From Streptomyces alanosinicus (GTDB lineage Bacteria; Actinomycetota; Actinomycetes; Streptomycetales; Streptomycetaceae), in assembly GCF_014650595.1 (NCBI RefSeq), contig NZ_BMVG01000001.1:496001-560000 (forward strand): DNA of 64,000 bases, written 5' to 3'. Shown here in pieces: positions 25,781-32,675 of the stretch. The notes beneath the pieces were generated by a model. That model did not search any database and had not been told where the DNA came from. It worked only from the letters and a program-made list of their open reading frames with translations. Each line of letters opens with the position of its first letter. The stretch's first letter is position 1. The position numbers and the translations under genes were made by a program.

Positions 25781-26518
25781 TCAGCCTGTGATGCGGTACT
25801 CCATGACATACGCGCCGGCGTCCAGCAGCATCCTGTTCACTTCAACGGGCTTGCCGTCCTCCGTGAGCGCGGTGCGATAGATCTCGACCACCGGCGTTGC
25901 TTCAGCCAGGTGCAGACGCTCGGACTCTTCCTGACTCGGCATCCGCGCCCGCAGTTCCTCCACGAAACGGACGGGCTTTGCTCCCAGCTCCGCGAGGCGC
26001 GCGTATGTACCGCCCGGCCCGGTGTCCTCCTGCGCAATCGCTGACCCTCGCACGAGGTCGGCGGGGAGGTACGAGACCGCGGCTTGCACCGGTTCGCCTT
26101 CGACAGCGAAGAGGCGGTCACGGATGATGACGGCGGCGCCGTCCTCCAATTCGAGGATCTGGGCCACGTCCTCCGGAGCGGACGCCTCGTAGACGCGCAG
26201 CTCGGTCACGCTCATGGGGCGCTGGCCAACGTCAGCGCTCCAGACGGACCGACCTCCGCCCCAGCGCTCTTCGGAAAGCCTCAAGTTCGCCACTCGCCGA
26301 ATCGGCTGGAACTCCCGGACATACGTACCGCTACCGCTCCGGCGCACAGCGAGTCCTTCGGTCACCAACAGGGTCAAGGCGCGTCGAGCTGTCTCCTTGG
26401 CCACCCCGTAGCCCTTGACCAGCGTCGGCTCACCCGGGAGTCGGGCGCCGGGGCCGAGGTCGCCTGACCGAATACGCTCCCGCAGCTCGTCAGCGATCTC
26501 CCTGGCGGTCTCCGCCAT
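25781..26518 (-). CDS. GntR-family regulator with UTRA domain (KorSA-like)
   Basis: Transcriptional regulator of 245 residues. An N-terminal GntR winged helix (EIADELRERIRSGDLGPGARLPGE, KETARRALTLLVTEGLAVRRSGSGTYV) is followed by a UTRA effector domain (QRPMSVTELRVYEASAPEDVA to EYRITG). KorSA, the transfer repressor of pSAM2-like elements, belongs to the same family. The ATG at 26518 follows AGGGAGGAC, and that ribosome site is itself inside a copy of the CCTCCCTAGGG palindrome, so autorepression is likely. The gene ends with an intrinsic terminator. It lies next to the Nudix gene on the other strand, as expected for an element remnant. Confidence 0.88.
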   Translation of the reverse strand: MAETAREIADELRERIRSGDLGPGARLPGEPTLVKGYGVAKETARRALTLLVTEGLAVRRSGSGTYVREFQPIRRVANLRLSEERWGGGRSVWSADVGQRPMSVTELRVYEASAPEDVAQILELEDGAAVIIRDRLFAVEGEPVQAAVSYLPADLVRGSAIAQEDTGPGGTYARLAELGAKPVRFVEELRARMPSQEESERLHLAEATPVVEIYRTALTEDGKPVEVNRMLLDAGAYVMEYRITG

Positions 26519-26523
26519 CAAGT

Positions 26524-26537
26524 CCTCCCTAGGGTGG
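26524..26537 (-). promoter_or_regulatory. GntR operator overlapping its own ribosome site
   Basis: CCTCCCTAGGGTGG differs by one base from the perfect palindrome at 25705 and covers the Shine-Dalgarno sequence of the GntR gene. This points to autoregulation by the encoded protein. Confidence 0.6.
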
Positions 26538-26552
26538 TTTTCGGATACCAGC

Positions 26553-26570
26553 TTGACACAGACGCGTCTG
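26553..26570 (+). promoter_or_regulatory. Possible promoter element with palindrome near GntR/Nudix divergence
   Basis: TTGACA (26553-26558), a good -35 match, is followed directly by the perfect 12-base palindrome CAGACGCGTCTG (26559-26570). A -10 candidate 17 bases on is weak (TGATCT). It lies 230 bp upstream of the Nudix gene. The rest of 26571-26799 shows no gene. Confidence 0.3.
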
Positions 26571-26799
26571 GTACGTGATCTCAGGAGAGCCACGAACCCA
26601 AGCAGGTGCCACAGGGAGGAGGTCGCATGTGTCGCAGAGCCGCGTGACCTGGTCGAACTCGCCTCATGAGCTACATCACGACGTACGCCTATAGCAGCCA
26701 CAACCACGGCTACCGGCCACCACTCACAGCCCCCCATGATCAGGCTGCGCCCTCCAGGGCGCGGCTGAAAATGAGTCAGTGCCATTCGGAAGGGACGCC

Positions 26800-27228
26800 A
26801 TGCCACTTCATTCGGTTTCGGTGGCCGGTGTGGTCGTGCGTGAAGACGGCCACGTACTCGCGATCCGTCGCGCGGACAATGGCGCGTGGGAGCCGCCGGG
26901 TGGCGTCCTTGAGCTGGACGAACGTCCAGAGGAAGGCGCCATCCGTGAGGTGCTGGAGGAGACCGGCATCCACGTGGAGGTGGAGCGTCTGACCGGCGTG
27001 TACAAGAACATGAAGATGGGTGTGGTTGCGCTTGTGTTCCGGTGCCGCGCGATCGATGGCGCGGAGCGGACGTCGAGCGAATCGACGGCCGTCGAGTGGC
27101 TTACACCCGATGAAGCCGACAAGTGGATGAGTGAAGTCTTCGCGGTTCGGGTGAGGGATGCGCTCGACCCCGCGTTGACCCCCCATGTGCGTTCGCATGA
27201 CGGGCGCCGTGTCCTTGATTCCGACTGA
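26800..27228 (+). CDS. Nudix hydrolase (Pif-like position)
   Basis: Nudix-fold hydrolase of 142 residues that would cleave a nucleoside diphosphate linked to another group. The Nudix box is complete in GGVLELDERPEEGAIREVLEETGI. Beta strands before and after (VSVAGVVVREDGHVLAIRR, GVVALVFRCRAI) are as expected. The ATG at 26800 has GGAAGGGA upstream; a GTG at 26779 is in frame. In pSAM2 the immunity factor Pif is a Nudix protein encoded near korSA, so this could be a surviving immunity gene (inference from context). It ends 157 bp before the tRNA-Tyr fragment. Confidence 0.88.
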   Translation: MPLHSVSVAGVVVREDGHVLAIRRADNGAWEPPGGVLELDERPEEGAIREVLEETGIHVEVERLTGVYKNMKMGVVALVFRCRAIDGAERTSSESTAVEWLTPDEADKWMSEVFAVRVRDALDPALTPHVRSHDGRRVLDSD

Positions 27229-27384
27229 CCGTGACGCTTGACCTCACAACTCGTAATGCGTCGCTTTCGTAGGAGACCCGAGCAGCGTTGCCTCCGGAGG
27301 TCAAGGGCGCCGCTTCCCCCACGTGTCCCCCGGATGGCTCGACAGAGAGGGAAGTGCCTGCTCAGGCTGTGCGGAGCGAGCCCG

Positions 27385-27434
27385 CTGTAAATCTGCCGGC
27401 TCAGCCTTCCCAGGTTCGAATCCTGGCGCCGCCA
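27385..27434 (+). other. 3' half of tRNA-Tyr(GTA): attachment-site scar
   Basis: From the anticodon loop CTGTAAA (anticodon GTA) through the variable arm, T arm (CCAGG-TTCGAAT-CCTGG) and acceptor strand CGCCGCC-A, this is the 3' 50 bases of a type II tRNA-Tyr. Upstream of 27385 the required partner strands (anticodon stem GCAGA, acceptor GGCGGCG) are absent. The tRNA terminator follows. This is the configuration of an att junction left by site-specific integration into tRNA-Tyr. Confidence 0.8.
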
Positions 27435-27442
27435 CACGGAAA

Positions 27443-27480
27443 CGAGAGCCCCGTGACCTGAGCAGATCACGGGGCTCTCG
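27443..27480 (+). terminator. tRNA-Tyr terminator
   Basis: CGAGAGCCCCGTGA and TCACGGGGCTCTCG pair over 14 bases around a 10-base loop, 8 bases after the tRNA fragment. It shows that the chromosomal, downstream side of the original tRNA gene lies here. From 27481 to 27727 I see no gene. Confidence 0.8.
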
Positions 27481-27727
27481 TCGTTGCGGACCGTCAACGA
27501 AACCTGGCGATCATGCTGGCCTCGTAGTCGTCGGCGGGCCGTCTCGCGCGGCACAACTCGCCCGGGACACGGCAGAACGGCGAACTCGTCTCCTGCGGCG
27601 GCGCGAGATCCTGGGCCGTCCCTGGGCCGTCCGACGGCGGCCCACGACACCCAACAACAGCCAACAACGACGGCTCCGTTGCCGGTCAGCGCCTGCCCAA
27701 GGAGAGCTTCGGCAGGCCCATCTGATC

Positions 27728-27741
27728 TGAAACCAGTTCTA
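27728..27741 (+). promoter_or_regulatory. KstR-type operator upstream of MBL hydrolase
   Basis: TGAAACCAGTTCTA matches TNNAACNNGTTNNA at all fixed positions. It lies 71 bp upstream of the MBL-fold gene start, just right of the element remnant. Confidence 0.72.
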
Positions 27742-27812
27742 GTTATAGTGGGCAATGGCCATGGGCCGGCGGGTGGAGGGCGCGGGGGCGGAGGGTGGAG
27801 GGTGGAGGGGCG

Positions 27813-28838
27813 ATGACGAAGACGTTCGATCACGGTGGCGGCGTGCGGTCCGTGGCGGTTCCCATTCCGGACAATCCCCTGGGGCACACCCTCGTCCATG
27901 TGGTGGAGACCGACCGCGGGCCGGTGCTGGTCGACACCGGGTGGGACGATCCCGCGTCCTGGGACACGCTCGTGGCGGGGCTCGTGGCGTGCGGTACGGC
28001 GGTGAGTGAGGTGTACGGCGTCGTCGTCACGCACCATCACCCCGATCACCACGGGCTGTCGGCCCGGGTGCGTGAGGCCTCCGGTGCCTGGGTGGCGCTG
28101 CACGCGGCCGACGCGGCGATCGTGCGCAGGGCGCGCGGGACGCGGCCCGAGCGGTGGTTCACGTACATGGCGGCCAAGCTGGCGGCCGCCGGGGCGCCCG
28201 AGGAGCACGTGGCACCGCTGCGCACCGCACGCGGCCGGCGGCTGCCCGGCCTCGCCGCCGCCCTGCCCGACCGGGAGATCGTCCCCGGCGAACTCCTCGA
28301 CCTGCCCGGCCGCCGGCTGCGTGCGATCTGGACCCCGGGCCACACCCCCGGCCATGTCTGTCTGCACCTGGAGGAGGAGCACCCCGCCCGACTGCCGGGC
28401 CATGGGCGCCTGTTCAGCGGGGATCACCTCCTGCCGCGGATCACCCCGCACATCGGTCTGTACGAGGACCCCGACGACGCGACCGTCGCCGACCCCCTCG
28501 GCGACTACCTCGACTCCCTGGAGCGGATCGGCCGGCTCGCCCCCGCCGAGGTCCTGCCCGCCCATCAGCACACCTTCACCGATGCGTCCGGCCGGGTCAG
28601 GGAGTTGCTCGCGCATCACGAGGAGCGGCTGGCCGGACTGCTCACCCTGCTCGCCGAGCCGCTCACGCCCTGGCAGCTCGCCGAGCGCATGGAGTGGAAC
28701 CGCCCCTGGGCCGACATCCCCTACGGCTCCCGCAACATCGCCGTCTCGGAGGCCGAGTCCCATCTGCGCCGCCTGGTGAAACAGGGCCGCGCGGAACCGG
28801 TGACGGGCAGCGAGCCGGTGACGTACGTGGCGGTGTGA
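27813..28838 (+). CDS. MBL-fold metallo-hydrolase
   Basis: Metallo-beta-lactamase-fold hydrolase of 341 residues. The metal ligands are in VVVTHHHPDHHGL, in TPGHTPGHVCLH and in FSGDHLLP, with a further His in LPAHQHTF. The C-terminal 70 residues form a helical winged-helix-like cap (LTPWQLAERMEW to EAESHLRRLVKQGRAEP) typical of the LACTB2/glyoxalase II-like group. GGAGGGG precedes the ATG. The KstR-type promoter box suggests a thioester or lactone hydrolase in lipid breakdown. It is followed by the SnoaL-like gene on the same strand. Confidence 0.88.
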   Translation: MTKTFDHGGGVRSVAVPIPDNPLGHTLVHVVETDRGPVLVDTGWDDPASWDTLVAGLVACGTAVSEVYGVVVTHHHPDHHGLSARVREASGAWVALHAADAAIVRRARGTRPERWFTYMAAKLAAAGAPEEHVAPLRTARGRRLPGLAAALPDREIVPGELLDLPGRRLRAIWTPGHTPGHVCLHLEEEHPARLPGHGRLFSGDHLLPRITPHIGLYEDPDDATVADPLGDYLDSLERIGRLAPAEVLPAHQHTFTDASGRVRELLAHHEERLAGLLTLLAEPLTPWQLAERMEWNRPWADIPYGSRNIAVSEAESHLRRLVKQGRAEPVTGSEPVTYVAV

Positions 28839-28904
28839 GGGGGCGGGGTGTGCGGGAGGGCAATCGGTTCGCCGGGTGCGCGGACCACCTGCTAGACAGG
28901 CCTG

Positions 28905-29366
28905 ATGGAACCGACAGAACCCTTGGACCGGCTTCTCGCCGAGCGTGCCTGTGAGCGTCTGATCGTGGACTTCGTCCACCGGCTCGACCTCGGTGAACCG
29001 GCCTCCGTGGCCGGGCTGTTCACCGAAGACGCGGTCTGGGAGTGGCCGCCGCCGGGGGACGGACGCCGGATCCAGGGCCGGGAAGCGCTGCGCACGTACT
29101 TCGGTTCCCGTCCCGCCGACCGGCTCTCCCGCCGGCTGATGTCCAACGTGCTGGTCACCGTGACCGGCCCGGACACGGCGAGCGCCATCGCGTACTTCAC
29201 GACGTACCGCGTCGACGGATACCAGGCAGGCGCCCCCATCCCGGCCGGGCCGCCCGTCCAGGTCGGGCACTACGCCGACGTCTTCCGCAAGGTCGACGGC
29301 ACCTGGCTGATCGCCTCCCGCACCCTGCACCTGCCCTTCGGTGACGCCACCCCGAAGGCCGGCTGA
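28905..29366 (+). CDS. SnoaL/NTF2-like fold protein
   Basis: Protein of 153 residues with the cone-shaped NTF2-like fold of SnoaL_4 proteins. The opening helix ERLIVDFVHRLDLGEPASVAGLFTEDAVWEW, the IQGREALRTYF segment and the closing GHYADVFRKVDGTWLIASRTLHLPF are characteristic. Relatives include ring-hydroxylating dioxygenase beta-like proteins and ketosteroid-isomerase-like enzymes, and the exact reaction cannot be read from sequence. It follows the MBL hydrolase by 66 bp and may be cotranscribed. Confidence 0.82.
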   Translation: MEPTEPLDRLLAERACERLIVDFVHRLDLGEPASVAGLFTEDAVWEWPPPGDGRRIQGREALRTYFGSRPADRLSRRLMSNVLVTVTGPDTASAIAYFTTYRVDGYQAGAPIPAGPPVQVGHYADVFRKVDGTWLIASRTLHLPFGDATPKAG

Positions 29367-29447
29367 GCCCGCCCGGCCGGCGGAGGCCGCCGTGACCCCC
29401 GTCACCGGGACCGTGTGCGTACAGCCACTCCTCGGGCCGTTCGGGGC

Positions 29448-29555
29448 TGCCGGTAAAGTGGCGGGGTCGTCATCACACCCGTACGGGGGGAAGCCGGTGC
29501 AATTCCGGCGCTGACCCGCAACCGTTGAGCCGGACTGCCCCGGGCGGGACGTTGA
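29448..29555 (+). promoter_or_regulatory. Cobalamin (adenosylcobalamin-type) riboswitch
   Basis: The segment at 29485-29525 contains the conserved core GGGGAAGCCGGTGCAATTCC, then GGCGCTGACCCGCAACCG, diagnostic of cobalamin riboswitches. CGGTAAAGTG at 29451 begins the aptamer and GAGCCGGACTGCCCCGGGCG closes it. The following 120 bases hold GC-rich segments that could form the expression platform (GACCGGCTCACG near 29552 can pair with GTGAGCCGGTC-like parts). It controls the downstream surface-protein and ECF-transporter genes. Confidence 0.9.
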
Positions 29556-29672
29556 CCGGCTCACGTGCGTCGGCGGCCCGCCGCGCACGGCACCGTCGAG
29601 GTTTACGGAGCCGAGCCGCCCGGGGGTCTCCCGTGCGCTGCCGGTTCCCCGCAGGAGAGGCAGTCGCCGACC

Positions 29673-30890
29673 ATGAACGTCCGCCGCAGTGCCGCGGTTC
29701 TCGCCGCCGTAGGTGTGCTGGCCGCCGCCGCGCCCGCCACGGCCGCCGGCCCGTCCCCTTCTCCGAAGGCCGCGATCCCGTCCGGGCTGTACGGCACGTC
29801 CGACCCCACCTACGACGGCGTGTGGCGGCAGTCGCTGACGCTGGTCGCGCAGCGGACCCTCGGCTATGAGCCGGCCACGAAGGCCGTGGACTGGCTCGCC
29901 GGCCAGCAGTGCGCGAACGGCGCGTTCGCCGCGTACCGCGCCGACCCCGCGGGTGCCTGTGACAGCAAGCTCATGGTGGACACCAACAGCACCGCCGCCG
30001 CGGTCCAGGCGCTCAAGGCCACCGGCGGTCACGACGACACCGTCGGCAAGGCGATGACCTGGCTGAAGTCCGTACAGAACAAGGACGGCGGCTGGGGCTA
30101 CTACCCCGGCAAGGCCAGCGACACCAACTCCACCTCCGTGGTCGTGGGCGCGCTGACCGCGACCGGCGCCGACCCGGCGAAGGCCACCAGGGCGGGCAAG
30201 TCCCCGTACGACCTCCTCGCGGCCCTGTCCCTCCCCTGCGACCAGGACGGCGGCGGCGCCCTCGCGTTCCAGCCGGACAAGAAGGGCAAGCTGGCCGCCA
30301 ACGCGGACGCGTCGGCGGCGGGCGTGCTGGGCGCGCTCGGCAAGGGGTTCGTCGCCGAGGCCGGGAAGGCGCCCGCGCACGAGGCGTGTGCCGAGGCCGG
30401 TCGTTCCACCCCGGCGCGGATCGCCGACAACGCCGCCGCGTACCTGGCGGCGGCCGTCGGCAGGACCGGGCATCTGGAGACCGTGCTGCCCGGCGCCAAG
30501 GCCCAGCCGGACTACGGCAACACGGCGGACACGGTCGTCGCGCTCGCCGCGGCCGGCCGGCCGGAGCAGGCGAAGAAGGCCTACGGCTGGCTGGAGAAGA
30601 ACGCCGGCCCCTGGGCGCGGCAGAGCGGCCCCGCGGCGTACGCGCAACTGATCCTCGCCGCCCACGCGGTCGGCGCGCAGCCCGGTGACTTCGGCGGCAC
30701 CAGCCTGGTCCGGTCCCTCAACGACCTCGGCCCCGCCCCGCACATGGCCTCCGCCGGGCACGAGAGCACGAAGGGCGAGAAGTCCGACGACGGCTCGAAG
30801 TTCGGTCTGTGGTGGTTCGTCGGCGTCTGCCTCGTCGCGGGCATCGGCATCGGCTTCCTGCTCAGCGGCCGGAAGAAGCGGCAGCCGTGA
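29673..30890 (+). CDS. Secreted, membrane-anchored alpha/alpha-barrel protein (prenyltransferase/intrinsic-factor-like)
   Basis: Surface protein of 405 residues. A Sec signal peptide (about 1-25, ending ATAAG) precedes helical repeats of the squalene-oxidase/prenyltransferase type. These include YEPATKAVDWLAGQQCANGAFAAY, DTNSTAAAVQALKATG, AMTWLKSVQNKDGGWGYYPG and DTNSTSVVVGALTATG. The barrel of intrinsic factor and transcobalamin is built the same way, with similar DTxA-x-AxxAL repeats. The C-terminus has one membrane helix (LWWFVGVCLVAGIGIGFLLSG) and a basic tail, so the barrel faces outside. First gene after the cobalamin riboswitch, so corrinoid capture is a reasoned guess. Confidence 0.85.
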   Translation: MNVRRSAAVLAAVGVLAAAAPATAAGPSPSPKAAIPSGLYGTSDPTYDGVWRQSLTLVAQRTLGYEPATKAVDWLAGQQCANGAFAAYRADPAGACDSKLMVDTNSTAAAVQALKATGGHDDTVGKAMTWLKSVQNKDGGWGYYPGKASDTNSTSVVVGALTATGADPAKATRAGKSPYDLLAALSLPCDQDGGGALAFQPDKKGKLAANADASAAGVLGALGKGFVAEAGKAPAHEACAEAGRSTPARIADNAAAYLAAAVGRTGHLETVLPGAKAQPDYGNTADTVVALAAAGRPEQAKKAYGWLEKNAGPWARQSGPAAYAQLILAAHAVGAQPGDFGGTSLVRSLNDLGPAPHMASAGHESTKGEKSDDGSKFGLWWFVGVCLVAGIGIGFLLSGRKKRQP

Positions 30891-31573
30891 CCGCCGTCCG
30901 CCGCGCCGCGGGCGTCCTGTGCGCCGGCCTCGTCCTGCTGGCCGGGGCCGGGCAGGCGCAGGCCGCCGGCTACCGGTACTGGTCCTTCTGGGAGCGGTCC
31001 GGCGGGCACTGGACGTACGCCACACAGGGCCCGTCGACCGCCCGTCCCGACGACGGCGCGGTGGAGGGATTCCGCTTCGCGGTGAGCGCGGACTCGGCGG
31101 ACGCGAGCCGGCCGCGCGGGGCGGCGGACTTCGGCACGATCTGTTCGGCCACGCCGGCCAGGTCCGGGATGAAGCGGGTGGCCCTGGTCCTCGATTTCGG
31201 CACCCCGGCGGACGCGCCGTCCGGCGAGACACCGCCGGCCGGCCGTACGGCGTGCGCCCGCGTGGCCGACGACGCGACGACGGCGGACGCGCTGGCCGCC
31301 GTGGCCGGGCCGCTGCGGTACGACACCAACGCGCTGCTGTGTGCGATCTCCGGGTATCCGAAGAAGGGGTGCGGCGAGCAGGTGGCCTCCGGCCGGGAGC
31401 GGAAGAGCGGCTCGGACGAGGAGAGCGGCTCGGCTGAGAAGAGCGGCTCGGAGCAGAAGAGCGGCTCGGGCGGCGGGCCTTCGCTGGGGTTGCCGATCGG
31501 CGCGGGAGTGGTGGCCGTGCTGGCGGGCGCGGCGGTGTGGCAGGCCCGACGGCGACGTGATGACTCCGGCTGA
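30887..31573 (+). CDS. SCO2322-family membrane-anchored secreted protein
   Basis: Protein of 228 residues with a Sec signal peptide (GVLCAGLVLLAGAGQAQA) and a small extracellular domain (YRYWSFWERSGGHWTYATQGP to LCAISGYPKKGCGEQ) with three or more Cys. A charged repeat (KSGSDEESGSAEKSGSEQKSG, shown here in part) leads to a C-terminal membrane helix (GVVAVLAGAAVW). It resembles the family named after Streptomyces coelicolor SCO2322. The GTG overlaps the barrel gene stop (GTGA). Encoded between a barrel protein and the ECF transporter, it is probably an accessory surface subunit. Function is unknown. Confidence 0.82.
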   Translation: MTAVRRAAGVLCAGLVLLAGAGQAQAAGYRYWSFWERSGGHWTYATQGPSTARPDDGAVEGFRFAVSADSADASRPRGAADFGTICSATPARSGMKRVALVLDFGTPADAPSGETPPAGRTACARVADDATTADALAAVAGPLRYDTNALLCAISGYPKKGCGEQVASGRERKSGSDEESGSAEKSGSEQKSGSGGGPSLGLPIGAGVVAVLAGAAVWQARRRRDDSG

Positions 31574-32675
31574 CCGCGGGCCGCACCTGTCCAGCCGCCG
31601 GATCGCCGTTCACCCGGGTGCCTGGTGGATCTGGGCGCTCGCGCTCGGGGTGGGGGCCACCCGGACCACCAATCCGCTGCTCCTCGCCCTTCTCATATCC
31701 GCGTCCGCGTACGTCGTGGCGACACACCGCACCCCCACCCCCGCCGCCCGCGCCTACACCGCCTTCGCGAAGCTCGCGTTCGCGGTGCTGCTCATCCGGC
31801 TGGTGTTCGCGGTCGCCCTCGGTTCGCCCATCCCCGGCACCCACATCCTGTTCACCCTTCCCGAAGTCCCGCTCCCTCACTGGGCGCAGGGCATCCGGCT
31901 GGGCGGAAAGGTCACCGCCGAGGCACTCGTCTTCGCCGGCTACGACGGGCTGAAGCTCGCCACCCTGCTGATCTGCGTCGGCGCGGCGAACGCGCTCGCC
32001 GGTCCGGCCCGGCTCCTCAAGTCCCTGCCCGGTGCCCTGTACGAGACCGGTGTCGCCGTGGTCGTCGCGCTCACCTTCGCGCCGCATCTGATCGCCGACG
32101 TCCAGCGGCTGCGCGCCGCCCGCCGGCTGCGCGGCCGTCCCGACCGGGGCGTGCGCGGTCTGCTGCAGGTCGGACTGCCGGTCCTGGAGGGCGCGTTGGA
32201 GCGCTCGGTCGCGCTCGCCGCCGCGATGGAGGCCCGCGGTTACGGCCGTACCGCCGAGGTCCCCGCCGGCGTCCGCCGTACGACGGCCGCGCTCACCCTC
32301 GGCGGTCTGCTCGGCGTGTGCGCGGGGACGTACGGGCTGCTCACCGCGGAGGGCGGCACCTACGGCATCCCGCTGCTGCTCGCGGGTGTCGCCGCCGCGC
32401 TCGCGGGGCTCCGGCTCGGCGGCCGGCGTTCGCTGCGCACCCGGTACCGCCCCGACCCCTGGGACGCGCGGGCCTGGCTGGTCGCCGGCTCCGGCACCGC
32501 GGTCGCCGCGCTGCTGAGCCTCGCCGCCGCCCGCGACCCGGACGCCCTGCACCCCGGCGTCGTCCCCCTCGTCGCGCCCGCCCTCCCCCTGTGGCCCGCC
32601 GCGGCGATCCTCCTCGCCCTCCTCCCCGCCTTCGTCGTCCCCCAGGCCCCCCAAGACCCCAAGGAGCCGTCGTGA
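31560..32675 (+). CDS. ECF transporter transmembrane subunit EcfT (CbiQ family)
   Basis: Membrane coupling subunit of 371 residues. About six hydrophobic segments are present. The cytoplasmic coupling helices carry the ARG signatures of EcfT, seen in RAARRLRGRPDRGVRG and AAMEARGYGRTAEV. It passes conformational change from the ATPases to the substrate-binding S subunit. The ATG at 31560 overlaps the end of the previous gene by 14 bases, and its stop overlaps the ATPase GTG. The C-terminal extension with two extra hydrophobic stretches is longer than in minimal EcfT. Control by a cobalamin riboswitch suggests cobalamin or a precursor as substrate. Confidence 0.88.
   Translation: MTPADRGPHLSSRRIAVHPGAWWIWALALGVGATRTTNPLLLALLISASAYVVATHRTPTPAARAYTAFAKLAFAVLLIRLVFAVALGSPIPGTHILFTLPEVPLPHWAQGIRLGGKVTAEALVFAGYDGLKLATLLICVGAANALAGPARLLKSLPGALYETGVAVVVALTFAPHLIADVQRLRAARRLRGRPDRGVRGLLQVGLPVLEGALERSVALAAAMEARGYGRTAEVPAGVRRTTAALTLGGLLGVCAGTYGLLTAEGGTYGIPLLLAGVAAALAGLRLGGRRSLRTRYRPDPWDARAWLVAGSGTAVAALLSLAAARDPDALHPGVVPLVAPALPLWPAAAILLALLPAFVVPQAPQDPKEPS

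Larger units (their letters stand above)
23596..27434. mobile_element. Remnant of an AICE-type integrative element
   Basis: The interval holds two tyrosine-recombinase 3' fragments, a small gene of unlike composition, a GntR regulator with its own operators, a Nudix hydrolase and, at the right edge, the 3' half of a tRNA-Tyr gene with its terminator. Int, a GntR-type KorSA and a Nudix protein Pif are core parts of pSAM2-like actinomycete integrative elements. No replication, transfer or spread gene is left and no intact tRNA-Tyr marks the left end, so the element is deleted and immobile. Boundaries are approximate. Confidence 0.6.

Noticed and set aside
26808..32654. Very long open frame (over 1,900 codons) on the minus strand
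   Set aside because: It runs antisense through the Nudix gene, the tRNA-Tyr fragment, the riboswitch and several clear genes, and its protein is Arg/Gly/Pro-rich without domains. It is a high-GC shadow frame.
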